Shown: positions 21,251 through 32,688, numbered from the stretch's first letter. The stretch: 64,000 nt of DNA from Conchocele bisecta (GCA_029237695.1 CM055272.1:17844042-17908041); one strand, 5' to 3'. Notes: a model not told the origin generated them from the letters alone. Program-made: numbers and translations.

Positions 21251-22477
21251 AGTCTAAATATAAAGGTGAATGGTCCGATAATTCGTTCACTTCACATACT
21301 TCAAAATAGTCTATAGTATCGATGCTGTCATATTCTATCATTACGTAGTCCACTACGCTCCGCCCATTTTCATTCATAAATGTATGTTCACCTGTGTGTC
21401 GATCCGCACCAAGTCGCCCATTGGCAATTATCATGTCGGACGATTTACATAGATCAAGTAGACAATGGCACCGTGCGTCAATCACGTGATCCTTGTTTAC
21501 GCGCAGTGGAATGTCGTAGTAAATAATGTCGCAGTCCGGGCCGGCTTGAATGTATCTGTCTGGTTCCAGGATATCTGTGTGATCAGGATTGTTTGTGCTA
21601 GTTCTACTGTTCATATCACCACTGACTATTACTTTACCCATATTTTTGTATTTGATTATTCCAGCTTCTAATAATTCATAATAGTCTATTTCCGCGTATC
21701 TATGTATCATTGACTTACTATCACGCATGTAAATATAGCATATGTATGTGTCCTCATTATAGTGTCTGCCCCGTGCAGGCACCGGGGCGGGATCAACTGA
21801 TCCTGAGAATAGTGCTGCAGTAGCCATTGCTTGTCGTAAAAGGCGACTAAACTGGCTTAACGATTGGGTTCATACTTTCCGGAACCCACTATACCGGATT
21901 TGGCCCTCATGTACATTTTTGGCTTTCTTGTATGTGAGAGTTGAGTCAGGCTATGCCCCAAATATAAAAGTAAGATTAGCGCTAATCCTATTACTTTTAG
22001 GGGATGGGATAAATGATGCTGGTGTGGCGAGGGCCTGGCACCAGATCAGGTTGTTCTAATTTCAGGGCTGAATATATATTTTGATTGTAAATATTGAGTT
22101 CTGAAGTTGGGATTTACCCCCCTCGGACAGGTGGATACGGGACACGACCCCGTTGACCCGTCTGCGTGTAGACTCCCTGAGGCTTGTACCTCTATGTCAG
22201 AAAAGCGGGCGTTAAACCCTATTCACTCACTCACTCACTCATTATAGTGTAGTAACTTCTTATCAATTTTTATCCATATTAAACCGATGTCATTTTTGTC
22301 AACAACATGTATATAGTTCCGTAGCTCAGATTTGTAGTATATACTAACACCCCCGCTCGTTCTGCCCTTTCTTGCATTTGGAGATTTCTGTCCATAAACG
22401 TGCTGCGATTCAAATCCTAGAATTTCAAAATTGTACACATCATTTCGACGTAGCCAGGTTTCACACTTAAAACACAC
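21249..22477 (-). pseudogene. LINE 2 apurinic-type endonuclease, SINE-interrupted
   Basis: Endonuclease/exonuclease/phosphatase fold. The N-terminal part (22477-22251) has RTSGGVSIYYKSEL and LIWIKIDKKLL. The C-terminal part (21765-21249) has VIVSGDMNSRTS, NGRSVVDYVM and LSDHSPLYL, which carry the catalytic Asp, Asn and His positions. The SINE at 21766-22240 splits it between two codons, and the frame resumes across the target duplication. Confidence 0.85.
21766..22240 (+). mobile_element. SINE with (ACTC)n tail, full copy
   Basis: Flanked by ATTATAGTGT at 21756-21765 and 22241-22250, a 10-bp target duplication. It has a GC-rich head (GCCCCGTGCAGGCACCGGGG) without a clear tRNA fold, a body with TTTGGCTTTCTTGTATGTGA and TGGCACCAGATCAGGTTGTT, and a 3' end GCGGGCGTTAAACCCTATTC before the tetramer tail. 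A diverged relative is at 32300-32688 (minus). Confidence 0.9.
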
Positions 22478-24290
22478 AGCTCATATAATGTTACCCACAT
22501 ATGTTAAATTATTCAATATCATTCTCGATACTGGTGTGATTCCAGAATCATGGACTATTGGCATCATACATGTAAAACCTATTTACAAGAAAAATGGTGA
22601 TTTTAATGACCCATGTAACTATAGACCGATAACACTTCTAAGCTGTTTTGGAAAGCTATTCACAGCTATAATAAACAACAGATTAACTAAATTTGCAGAA
22701 GAAAACAATGTAATCCGAGATTCTCAAGCCGGATTTCGCAAAGGCCATTCTACCGCAGATAATATATTCGTACTTTACGCGCTAACGCAGGCGTTACAAA
22801 AAGATAAAAAGAAACTATACTGTGCATTTATAGACTTCAAAGCAGCCTTTGACAAAGTTTGGAGAAATGGTCTATGGACAAAATTAATAAATCATAGCAT
22901 TAATGGAAAATGTCTAGCACTAATATAAAACATGTACAACAATATTAAATCATGCGTGATTGCAAATGGAAATAAAAGTAATTTTTTCTCATGTAACATA
23001 GGAGTCAGACAAGGGAAAAACCTATCGCCCTTTCTATTTTCGCTATATTTAAATGATCTTGAAATGTTTCTAGATCTAAAGGGCGTTAATGGAATAAATT
23101 GCAGAAATCATGAATTGGATAACGAACTAGGACTATACCTGAAAATGTTTATACTTGTATACGCTGATGACACAGTACTTTTCAGTGACACAGCAATAGA
23201 CCTACAAAACTCTCTTACGGCATTTCATAAATACTGTACTGAATGGAAATTAACAGTTAATATACAAAAATCAAAAGTTCTCATATTTTCAAAAGGTAGA
23301 TCAGGTAAACGAAACGATTTTTGTCTAAACAATTTAAAATTAGATATAGTAACAGAATACAAATATTTAGGCATATTTATGTCACAAAGTGGTTCTTTTT
23401 TAAATGACAAAAAAAAAAATGGTAACCAAGCTACGAAAGCTATGTATAGCTTATTATCAAAAGTGAGAGAATTAAACTTGCCTGTGGACATACAAATTGA
23501 CCTTTTTGAGAAAACCATTAAACCAATTTTGTTATATGGCTCTGCCATATGGGGGTTTGGTAACAATGAAATAATTGAACGAGTACAATTAAAGTATTAT
23601 AAATACGCAATTAATTTAAAACGATCAACACCGAGTACAATGATATATGGAGAATTAGGTATATCCCCAGTGCTGGTCGATATACTTACACGAATGACCA
23701 GCTTTTGGACAAAACTAATATGAACAATATGCAGGACAATATGAAATTATCGAGTAATATGTATTCTATGTTACTTTGTTTACACACCTACGAGAAAATT
23801 GATTTTCAATGGATTACATATATAAAGCAGATTTGTATTGACTGTGGCATGTCTGGTTTCTGGACATCACAAAAAGTACCTAATAGAAAATGGCTCATTT
23901 GTAGTATTAAACAAAAACTGAAAGATTTGTATATATCAAAATGGAGATCTGCAATACAGGAAGATAAAACATACATACTTTTCAAAGAGGATATCTGTAC
24001 AGAAAACTATTTATTAAAACTAGGCGAAAACGTATATAAACCAATTTTATTATTTCGCACTCGAAATCATAAGTTACCAGTTGAAACTGGAAGGTGGACT
24101 AGAACAGATAGACAGCAGCGATTTTGTAAACTGCGCAAACACGATTTTGGGGACGAATATCATCACTTGCTTTGCTGTAAAGAACTAAAACATGCAAGAA
24201 CAATCTTTTTGAAACCTTATTATTATAAAAGACCAAATGTACAAAAGTTTCACCAACTAATGAATACGAAAATTTGAAACAATTAAGGAA
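22478..24290 (+). pseudogene. LINE lineage 3, reverse transcriptase and C-terminus
   Basis: A 5'-truncated plus-strand LINE. Motifs: NYRPITLLSCFGKLF, AGFRKGHSTADNIFVL, FIDFKAAFDKVW (A), GVRQGKNLSPFLF (B), VYADDTVLF (C), EYKYLGIFMS, then a C-terminal CKLRKHDFGDEYHHLLCC. One in-frame stop (22926-22928) and a frameshift near 23715 are the main lesions, so it is relatively young. It abuts the truncated 5' end of the minus-strand LINE 2, head to head. Confidence 0.85.
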
Positions 24291-24357
24291 TCTCTCGAAA
24301 TTTGTATCTCTTATAATGAAACACTATTGTTCATATTAAGTTAGTTAGTAGTATATA

Positions 24358-24500
24358 TGATCAGAAAGGACATTATATGGAAGTGTGATGTTTTTTATTA
24401 ATATTGGAGTGTGTGAATTGTACATTTATGATCAGAAAGGACATTATATGGAAGTCTAATGTTATTATTAATATTGGATTGCGTGAATTATACATGTACA
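24358..24500 (+). repeat. 70-bp tandem duplication
   Basis: ATGATCAGAAAGGACATTAT begins at 24358 and again at 24428. The two copies diverge by a few substitutions and small indels. Confidence 0.75.
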
Positions 24501-24592
24501 TGGGCCGCCGTTCCAGAAAAAGGACCTCACGACATTTACGACCGGTATACTCACAGATCATACTGGGCACCCGCGCAGTCTGTAGCCTATTT

Positions 24593-24887
24593 CATCAACA
24601 TTGCAAAGTATACTTTACTAGCAAAGTATACTTTGAGGGAGCAATCATTTATTTTTCCTGAAATGCATTATTTCATATAGAACTAACAAATGCATATATT
24701 TCATGATTAAAAGTATGCAGAATTATTATACTGAATTTATTACATTATCACAGCCATTAAATGGCTGTGATAATGTAATAAATTCAGTATAATAAAAATT
24801 AATAAATTTTTCAAAAAATTGAAAATATCTCCCTCAAAGTATACTTTGCTACTAAAGTATACTTTGCAATGTTGATGAAATAGGCTA
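24593..24887. repeat. MITE family Q, copy 1
   Basis: Ends TAGCCTATTTCATCAACATT / inverse, followed by doubled AAAGTATACTTT words and a central hairpin ATTACATTATCACAGCCATT / inverse. Copies are at 32689, 41251, 53773 and 57772. Confidence 0.9.
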
Positions 24888-25504
24888 CAGTACTAGTTAT
24901 ACTGGTCCAGTAAATAGGCTACTGATCAGAGCATACGCTGTTCACCATTTATATATTTAAGTTGTAGGGTGTGAATGCGCTGGACGAATTATTTCCCCAA
25001 TATTAAATGCTGTGTGCTCCTTTTTGGCGGCCGGCGACCCACATGTAAACATGTTTGAATAGTAAGTTCAAATAATCTGTATGTATTGTATTGATGCCAA
25101 CATGCATTTATTAACATTACTGTCTCATGTTTTGAACGCCATGCATAACACGTGTATGGATAATAGCTCGTGCAATAGTATCAGTATGTGTTTCACAAAG
25201 ACGGTAGTTTCAAAACTTGTATCTAGATGAGAGTATCATTATGTGCTTCACAAAGACGGTATTTTAAACTTGTATCTAGATGCAGAGTATTCAAATTGTA
25301 TACCCTCAGCTTTCGATTTCGTATCCTGAGAGTAACAACATATTCGGAATCTACATTCATTATACACCATCTGCCATAACTCTATTTCCGACCGAGGTCG
25401 GAGGTGGAAACGAAATGGCCTGTATGTAGACTACTGATAAATGTACTGCTTAAACTGCCAGCAACATATCATCCTGAATACACATATCTATAATAATACT
25501 ATGT
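24888..25504. other. No gene; 54-bp tandem duplication inside
   Basis: At about 25177-25285 the run TTTCACAAAGACGGTA...CTTGTATCTAGATG occurs twice in tandem. The rest shows no recognised feature. Confidence 0.45.
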
Positions 25505-26140
25505 AGGTAGACCATGTACATTTTTGTTTAAGATGTCCATTGGGTCGAACATGTTCTTGAGAAAACCATCTAAGAATGTTGTCCATTTCGAGCTCTTTTT
25601 TTTATAAATTCTTTAATTTTCATTTCGCAGTTTTCGCCCTGTGTTTCTTCTATTCCAAAAAACATAAAATTTTCCCTCATGCTGCGCATTTCCATTTCAA
25701 TAATCTTGTCCTCAGCCTTATTTTTACTCGATTCCAATTCCATAGCCTTTGATTCCAATTCTTTAACATTTGTACGCAACTTTTCGACATTTTCGTTTGA
25801 TGAGCGTATGTCTTTCTTTTGGTCGTCATAACATGTGCTAAAAAACGAACAGCTTTGTTCACATCCGTTGACTGCCTGCTCCATATTGGATACTTTGGTT
25901 TCAAGACTAGTGAATTTCAGCGATAATATGGATAGTGATTTTTCAATTGTCGTCAATTTTCCCATGTCCTTCTTGATAGAATTTACGCTGTCGATAAGTT
26001 CACTCGCCCAGTCCGGTCTATATGACATGTGATTCACATTGGGGTTCACATTGGGGTTCTGAGACGTCGAGGAAAACATCATAGGTGCCGGCTGCATGTT
26101 GTTGTGCATATTGACTGATCCCATGATCATTGATTGGGAC
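25505..26140 (-). pseudogene. LINE ORF1, inverted 5' segment
   Basis: About 190 codons on the minus strand: an N-terminal Asn/Met/Pro-rich part (NPNVNPNVNHM), a long coiled coil (LESKAMELESSKNKAEDKI), then MRSMRENFMFFGIEETQGEN, which resembles the RNA-binding part of L1-type ORF1 proteins. An A8 homopolymer near 25600 shifts the frame, and the sequence continues in another frame to about 25505. It meets a plus-strand ORF2 tail at about 26138, as expected for a 5' inversion. Confidence 0.7.
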
Positions 26141-27002
26141 TTACACAAAAATGTACAATATGTGTGTTGCCACTATAATGGATTACGTTGCATGCATTTG
26201 GGGATATAAACCATACCACAAATGTGACACGATACAAAACCGGGCCATACGTGCGTTTCTAGGCGTACACAAACATACCCCAAACGTAGCGGTAAACGGT
26301 GACGTCGGGTGGATTAGCTCCGGCATCAGACGAAAATTATCGATGATCCGCCTCTGGGACAGACTCACCTCAATGGACGACCGGCGATTGACCAAGCGGG
26401 TATTTATATGGGATCATGCACACGCGCATGGCTGGTGTTCGGACATACAAACATTATTCCGTCAACTGAACATCAGTGATCTATATGATAATAGATTAAT
26501 GGGATTATGCTCTCTGCACGGGATTTTTCAATATGCGGAAACATTACGTGACATAGAGGTGGCCCAGTGGAAAATATACTTACACAATCAACCAAAACTT
26601 CGAACGTATAGTCTGTTCAAAAGCGAATATACATGTGAAAATTATTTTAGCATGATTATGTCGAAAAGTTTGCGTTCATTTATAGCACAGCTAAGGTGTG
26701 GCGTACTCCCCATCAGAATAGAAACTGGCCGATTCAGAAATTTAGCAGTAGACGATATATTATGCATATTCTGTGATTTGGGCGTGGTAGAAACAGAGAC
26801 CCACTTTTGCTTTGTTTGCCCATTATACTCTTGTATCAGACTGTTGTTTTATAATGCAATATACAGACTATGTCCAGAATTTATAGCAATGGACTATAAT
26901 GACAAATTCAAAGTTATGTTTACTGACAAAAGAATTATTATAAAAAGTGCACTGTGTATTCAAAACTGTTTCATGTTAAGAAGTGAAAAGTTGTATAAGT
27001 AA
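26136..27002 (+). pseudogene. LINE lineage 1, ORF2 C-terminal third
   Basis: About 289 open codons. It starts in the thumb (YTKMYNMCVATIMDYVACIWG), runs through RLWDRLTSMDDRRLTKRV and ends with a zinc-binding LCIFCDLGVVETETHFCFVCP. It is the intact-site relative of 14470-18075. The palm motifs are missing. No obvious tail after 27002. Confidence 0.85.
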
Positions 27003-27089
27003 CATACATTTAACATAATTCTACATGTTTTTCTCGTTTCATACTACATACAATCCGTGTGAGCTCGATCCATTTCCGGTTTCCCCAAA

Positions 27090-28340
27090 TGTCGTGCGGA
27101 CTGTGGTCGCACACTGTACACCGCCCCACCGGGTCAGTCTCAGTGAGCGATTTCAGCTCATACTTGTTGGAGAGACGGGAAAGGTTGTTATTTACTGTAT
27201 CTGGCATGAAACGGGTAAAATCTAATGACTAATCTCATGCCATAAACAAAGCCCTTAATCCCACTGCATAATTATCAGTTTTCGCGTGTAGCGTGCCGCT
27301 AGTGGCTGCCCATTGTGACCATCCTATCGGGACGGTCGCAGTGAACAATTACTATTCACATTTCGTACATATCAAACTAGTCTTTGTCTGGCATGAGATT
27401 GGGATAAATGTTGCACATCTAGCAATACACATCTAGCAAAGAAATATTTTATTTAATTGATACAAAAAAAAAATACTTTTTTTTTTTTTTTTTAACCCTT
27501 TGAACCCGAAAGGCCGCTATATCGGTTTATGCAAACAGTGCAGATCCAGATGAGCCGGCTCGTAACGAGCCGTCTCATCAGGATCTGCACTGTTTGAAAG
27601 TAATTTTCATATTTTTGAGAACAACGAATACCCCCTTTTCATAAATGGACGAATCTGAAAATCATTTTGTGACCATTGGATTGGTCGGAACATTAACATA
27701 TCACAGTCCATTCCAGTTCCTTAGGGTTGAAAGGGTTAATCTAGTTCATAGCATATACATATCACCTGGTCCGAATTCGTTGTCAGTCATGTGATTTGGT
27801 ATCGCTCACTCTGACCCTCACGCCTTTGGCGGGACGGTCACAGTGGCCGATTAAAAGTCATATTATACACGTACATCACATGCCCAATGTAAGTGTCGTG
27901 TTCTGTGTCTGGCATGAAATGGATTATTGATTATTAATTCTGAAATTAAAATACACTTTGGTACAGACAACCAAGAAACATTATGAGAAATAGCATACAA
28001 CCCATGTGTAATGTATTAAACACTCTACACTCGTCCTATTGACTCATCTCATATCATATACACATATAAACCTTATTGCTTTATTTAATTCCAGGTCGAC
28101 CGCCGCAACATGTTGTGATTTTCTTCTGATTACATAACTCTAATTACATTTCAGTACATTGCACTACATAAGAAGGACAACCTGTTGCCTATAAAGCGGA
28201 ATATGTGCAGTTAGTTGTGATCGTGCATTGGACCGTCCATTTCGGATGGTTCACATGGGCGGTCAAGACATGTGCAGTTACACATCGCTTGGAATATGTC
28301 GTAATACCGTGTATATGATATGAAATGGGTTAATTACCGT
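27090..28340 (+). repeat. Diverged dispersed direct units
   Basis: Four loosely similar blocks near 27100-27225, 27270-27410, 27780-27925 and 28215-28335. Each has a (G)GACGGTC-CAGTG or GGTCGCAC word followed, about 90 bp later, by CTGGCATGAAA-GGG or TGATATGAAATGGG. Divergence is high, so the family is uncertain. A piggyBac-like MITE sits between the second and third block. Confidence 0.4.
27492..27739. mobile_element. piggyBac-like MITE with TTAA boundaries
   Basis: TTAA at 27492-27495 and 27736-27739, with ends CCCTTTGAACCC / GGGTTGAAAGGG. TTAA targets and CCC starts are hallmarks of piggyBac elements. An inner hairpin CAGTGCAGATCCAGATGAG / inverse (27537-27596) resembles the hairpin of family B. 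A poly(T) run precedes it. Confidence 0.8.
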
Positions 28341-28512
28341 CATATTACCGATTTTCATTACTCATTATAATGAAAGAAATGACTCGTAAGCCATTCATAT
28401 GGCTGGGTGCTGAGCAACATATCATACCAATATGCCTTAAGAGAACAAAATGTGTGTAAATATTCGTGTATGTATGCTTGTTCACATGTGTCACTATAAT
28501 AAATTATAATAC

Positions 28513-28640
28513 TACTATGGGCTGGCGAACAATACAGACCCGGACCAGACTGCGCGCATACGCAGGCTGGTCCGGGTTTGCACTGGTCACAAATGTGATA
28601 AGTCCCAATGTTTGCGTCACAGCCACAATTGACATGATAT
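28513..28640. repeat. MITE family B, short copy
   Basis: Hairpin CAGACCCGGACCAGACTGCG / inverse, followed by CACTGGTCACAAATGTGATA and GCGTCACAGCCACA. The outer left end is missing. Confidence 0.7.
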
Positions 28641-29480
28641 AATCGGGCGGCTTATTCACTTAGACAGCATACCGGATATGACAGCGGTGTCAATTCCTGC
28701 CACATTGACGCATGCGCACAGCGGGGCCGACCAGTGCATATGTAGATGTTCTTTATTGACTAAATCTCGACACAAAGGTCGTAGTGACATGAACGTTCGA
28801 TTACTTTAAGTGATACAAATGCAGTATATAACGGTTAACTGTACTGCACTTACGCTAGCTCCAGGTTGTCCGATTGAAAGGCAACGTGTTGCTCTGTACA
28901 TGTATCGCTACACTGCAATATACGGTACATATCTGAAGAAAAAGGTTTCACTTTCGCGCACTACAATGTATCGATACTCCGCTGGACGTTTACCGTGACA
29001 ATCATACTTCGCTATCATATTATTATTAGGAATAATGTAAACAATGTGAGACAAAAAAGATTATCATAAACTCGACTAATGCAATGCGTATTAGCAACTT
29101 TGTAAGGTAACTCTCCACAAATTAGAAAATAAAGGAAACTATTAAAACGCAAATTTGTAAACGCTACTCCACCATAACTCTTATGTGAATCAATACAATG
29201 TAATGTAATGTAATTAGAGCTATGTACTCAGAACAACATGTACGCAGCCATCGGGTACAAGGCGATGCCTGTTTACGACGACCTGGAATAATGCTGCACT
29301 GACAGGAGACTCTTTTTCCGTTCGTACCCATTTTCCGATTTTCCGTTCGTTCCCATTTTCCGTCCACCATAAAAGGTTTCTACATATTAATATTTTGTAA
29401 GAAAGTGCTGTTCCTAAATATGCTAGTGCATGTTTATAGCTGGCAGGCACCAAAACAATATAACAGATCAATACGCCACA
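28641..29480. other. No recognised gene
   Basis: About 840 bp. A short direct repeat CATTTTCCG-TTTTCCGTTCG is seen near 29310-29365. Nothing else is supported. Confidence 0.4.
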
Positions 29481-29645
29481 GTTAGATCACAGTTCGTTCG
29501 CATGTACGAGAAGGTAATCCGCGAGCTTTATTGGATTTACATTTATTGAGGCTAGGCTGCATATGCAGCCTATGCTCAATAAATGTAAATCCATGAAAGC
29601 TCGCGTATTATCTTCTCGTACATGCAGACGAACGAGATCTAACTG
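29481..29645. repeat. Palindrome L carrying a C-type core hairpin
   Basis: Outer arms GTTAGATCAC-GTTCGT-CGC and CATGTACGAGAAGGTAATCC / inverse. The loop is the hairpin GGATTTACATTTATTGAG / inverse with centre TGCATATGCA (29531-29592), the same core found in family C. Confidence 0.8.
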
Positions 29646-30200
29646 TTATCACTTCATCATGTCCATACATTGTACATGTACTGTTTAAATTCAGAAACAA
29701 AACTAAAAAATGTATCAAAATTATGATAATTAATGCTATAACACATATATTTAATTATGCAAGGCACGTTTCAACACGGCATTCACCGCAACACGGGGAA
29801 ATTCAAGCGCACACTTTATGTTTGTAGGGTATGGTAGACAACTCAAATAAATTTGCCCGTTTTGTACCGTCTGATATGGTTACTGAAATTGTTACATGTA
29901 GGAGGAGATAATCCGCGAGCGTTATCACATCCTCGTGTCCATACATTTCCCATGTGCTGTGTAAATGCAGAAACAAAACTCGAAAATGTACCAAAGTTGT
30001 GATAAGCCAGTTAGATCACGGTTCGTCCGCATGTACGAGGAGCTAATCCGCGAGCTTTAGCGAGTGGATTATCGATCGTACATGCGGACGAACGTGATCT
30101 CTCTGTGTTATCACATCCAAATGTCCGTACATTTCCAATGTGCTGTGTTACTGCAGAAACAAAATACGAAATTGTAACAAAGATGTTATAATTAATGTGT
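29640..30200 (+). repeat. Three direct copies of an L-associated segment
   Basis: GTTATCAC-TC...GTCC-TACATT, CATGTGCTGTGTAA-TGCAGAAACAAAA and AAAATGTACCAAAG recur at about 29645-29740, 29923-30003 and 30107-30200. Each is preceded by palindrome L or its remnant (AGGAGATAATCCGCGAGC at about 29900; full L at 30010-30103). Confidence 0.7.
30010..30103. repeat. Palindrome L, simple copy
   Basis: GTTAGATCACGGTTCGTCCG faces its inverse with a short loop GCGAGCTTTAGCGAGTGG. It lacks the C-type core carried by 29481-29645. A half copy is at 59066-59121. Confidence 0.8.
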
Positions 30201-30320
30201 TTTATGTCGTAAAGTGCCATATTACTTACCGTTTTGGTGGCGGTATTGCTTACGCTTCATACAAGACAGCCAATGTCACAGACATCATATTGATTTCCCA
30301 TAGTTAATGTGATATATATG

Positions 30321-30535
30321 TGGCTGTGACTGGGGTAATGGGGCTCATGTGATTTGAGACCAGTGTAGCTCCTGGTCAAATAACACACTAACGTAGCCTG
30401 ATAACGATATGTATTGCTTGTTAGAAGCACGGCGGGTGTTTAATTGATGGAATAGCGGACAGTGCAGATCCTTATCATAGTCTGATCTGGATCTACACTG
30501 GTCACAAAACCCATAGGCCCCATTTACCTAGCTAC
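30321..30535 (+). repeat. MITE family B, full copy
   Basis: GTGGCTGTGACTGGGGTAAT start, GTAGCTCCTGGTCAAATA, ATGTATTGCTTGTTAGAAGC, and a right end GGTCACAAAACCCATAGGCC. Confidence 0.85.
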
Positions 30536-30587
30536 TTTTATCGTTATCGTAATTGCGTGCTTAGAATATTGCAATATTTACAATTAT

Positions 30588-31020
30588 ATCTGGCTGGGAC
30601 TGGAGAAATGTGGACTGTTGGTTTTGCGACCAGTGTAGACCCAGCTCAGCCTGTGCATCCGCACATTCTGACCAGGATCTACACTGTTCGTTGTTTCATT
30701 GATGGTCATGAAACACCCGTCATGCTGAAAATAAGCAATACATGTACATATATACACAGGGATTCCGCTGGAAAATAAAAAAATCGCCACTTCAAAAAAA
30801 ATAAAACATTTGGCGATACAAAATTACAATTTTCGAAACAAACAAAAAAAATCGCCCATTGTTTATTTTTATCGCCAATTGCGAAAGTGGCGATCGCCAG
30901 CGGAATCCCTGTATATATATATATCGTTATCAGGCCATATGAGTGTGCTATTCCTATTTGATCAGAGGCCACACTGGTCCCAAATCCCATAAGCCCCATT
31001 TCTCCAGTCACTGCCACATA
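30588..31020 (+). repeat. MITE family B, full copy with nested insertion
   Basis: TGGCTGGGACTGGAGAAATG start, hairpin remnants, CACCCGTCATGCTGAAAATA, then interrupted by the element at 30757-30911, resuming with CGTTATCAGGCCATATGAGT and ending CCCCATTTCTCCAGTCACTG. Confidence 0.85.
30757..30911. mobile_element. hAT-like MITE nested in family B
   Basis: A 155-bp palindromic element with ends CAGGGATTCCGCTGG / inverse and inner AAATCGCCACTTC / GAAAGTGGCGAT. Flanking octamers TATATACA (30749-30756) and TATATATA (30912-30919) differ at one base, compatible with the 8-bp duplication of hAT elements. Confidence 0.8.
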
Positions 31021-31188
31021 TACATGTATCTGGTGTTCACTGTAGCCTGGTATCTTTGATGGGTCATTTACGCCGTGTGGTGCTCAGTATTTTGTATCAG
31101 TTACGGTAAACAAACTCTTACAAGTATGATTCTCGTTCTGTTGGTTCCATCGTTTTTGTTCATTAAAGTATGATCAATAAATATCCAG

Positions 31189-31574
31189 ATACAAGGTGCA
31201 TGATCAGGTGGTTACAACAACAACAACGTCGTACACTCCAAAGTAAGTATTATTTGATATTTTCCGGATTTTGATGAAATATGGCGCAGCAAACGCGTCT
31301 TCATGAGCTGCATTTGGTGGTCCATGGAGTTCGGCACAGACTTATGTCCTTTTTGCGAAGAATCGATTCTTCGCAAAAACGACAGAAGTTTGAGCGAAAA
31401 TACAGAGATCACCAAATGCAGCTTAACAAGACGCGTTTGATGCGTCATATTTCAGCAAAATCCGTTACGCAATAAGGACACTATACAATAATACCTACTT
31501 TGAATCAGATGGATTCTGGAAATTTAAGTACTTGTTGTTGTTGTTAGTACCACGTGATCATACACCTTGATATA
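31189..31574. repeat. MITE family M, full copy
   Basis: Outer inverted ends ACAAGGTGCATGATCA / TGATCATACACCTTG with ACAACAACAACAACG / GTTGTTGTTGTTAG arms, an inner CGGATTTTGATGAAATATGG, and a central hairpin GAAGAATCGATTCTTC (31358-31373). Confidence 0.85.
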
Positions 31575-31936
31575 TGTTTACGGCAAATGACAGACGTAGC
31601 ACTAAATGACGATTTTTTCATAAACCATAGGATTTATTCGTTTCTATTTGTTTTTTTTCACGCACCTACTTCTATACTAAGGTCCATTATACTGTGCCGT
31701 TATACTGTCACGTGAACGTACGACCAACACCGCCTGTCTCCAACAAGCCAATCAAATAGAAAACAGAGTTGTCGCTACACCACCGCCTGCGTTAATCCTG
31801 GCAATATGTATTGTGCTTCAGCTCATGCTCAGCCAATCAAACTCGTTGAAGCATTACGAAGCAAGTCCCTCGCTGTCAACCCTGATAATGAAATGATCCT
31901 CAGTAACCCTGCTACTGTGTGTTCAGACGTGCGGTA
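31575..31936. other. No recognised gene
   Basis: About 360 bp with no shared repeat apart from a loose similarity to 53630-53760 (ACACCGCC-GCGTTA and GCCAATATGTAT words). Confidence 0.4.
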
Positions 31937-32191
31937 CAGTGGGGTCAGCGTGTAAGTGCACACAAGAACGAACACGACAGGTTGGTTCGCTACCCACCCA
32001 AAGTGTATATTGTTACCACTCAGTTGAACCGTCTCGCCGAGACGGTTCAACTGAGTGGTAACAACATACACTTTTGATGCGAAATGAGAAAAATGCAAAA
32101 AAAATATTTACATTTTTTTTGTACACATGAATTACAGTTGTTCCAACCTGTCGTGTTCGTTCGTGTGTGCACTTACACGCTGACCCCACTG
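31937..32191. repeat. Hairpin R with a filled loop
   Basis: CAGTGGGGTCAGCGTGTAAG at the left and its inverse at the right, as in the 100-bp R hairpins at 33645 and 50936. Here about 155 bp, including palindrome I, separates the arms. Confidence 0.85.
32001..32073. repeat. Palindrome I, copy 1
   Basis: A near-perfect 73-bp hairpin, AAGTGTATATTGTTACCACT / inverse, with stem GTTGAACCGTCTCG. A second copy is at 48334-48438. Confidence 0.85.
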
Positions 32192-32299
32192 TGCATGTAC
32201 ATGCGAAGCAAAACACCACCTGTACACACATACAATGTAGTGTGGCCAAATGTCATTATAATCTGAGAAGGGATGAAATAGATATAGGGACAACAGAAA

Positions 32300-32688
32300 G
32301 TGTTTATTTGTTTGTTTATTGGTGTTTAACGGCCTATCAACAGCTAAGGTCATTTAAGGCCGGACCAACGGGTTCGATACGTTCGAGCCAATTCCCACCC
32401 TTAAATATAAGCCAAATCTAATCGGTTCGATCACGCATTTGACCTGCTGCATATGGGGGGGGGGGTCCCAGTAATATATCAGAACGGATTATTTGCATCG
32501 CGATAAATATATATTCAATCCTGAAATTAGAATAACCTAACATGGTGCCAGTTCCATACCACACAAAAGTAAGTCACTTGGCTCCTTCCCTTAAAAGTAA
32601 TACCGGTAGGATTACTCTTATAAGGCGTATAACCAGATTCACCTCTCAAATACAAGAAAGCCAAAGGCTTTCTTGAGGGCCAGACCGG
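32300..32688 (-). mobile_element. SINE, diverged relative of the 21766 copy
   Basis: Read on the minus strand it shares TTTGGCTTTCTTGTAT, AGTAATCCTA...TATTACTTTTA, TTCTAATTTCAGG-TTGAATA and the 3' GCCGTTAAACACC before a tail of AAAC/AAAT words (32300-32325). Several indels and a G10 run (32456-32465) show age. The head is missing or replaced. Confidence 0.75.

Larger units (their letters stand above)
18076..22480 (-). mobile_element. LINE lineage 2, near-full ORF2 with decayed frame
   Basis: A minus-strand non-LTR retrotransposon. Its 3' end is a TATTG pentamer tail (about 18083-18105). Reading leftward from 22477: endonuclease, linker, reverse transcriptase, C-terminal zinc-knuckle region and a 3' untranslated region of about 560 bp. 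It is truncated in the endonuclease, so ORF1 is missing. A SINE with target duplication interrupts it. Clade not assigned. Confidence 0.85.

Noticed and set aside
27480..27493. Poly(T) run as the tail of an inverted retrotransposon
   Set aside because: No retroelement 3' end or target duplication was found beside it; it simply precedes the piggyBac-like MITE.
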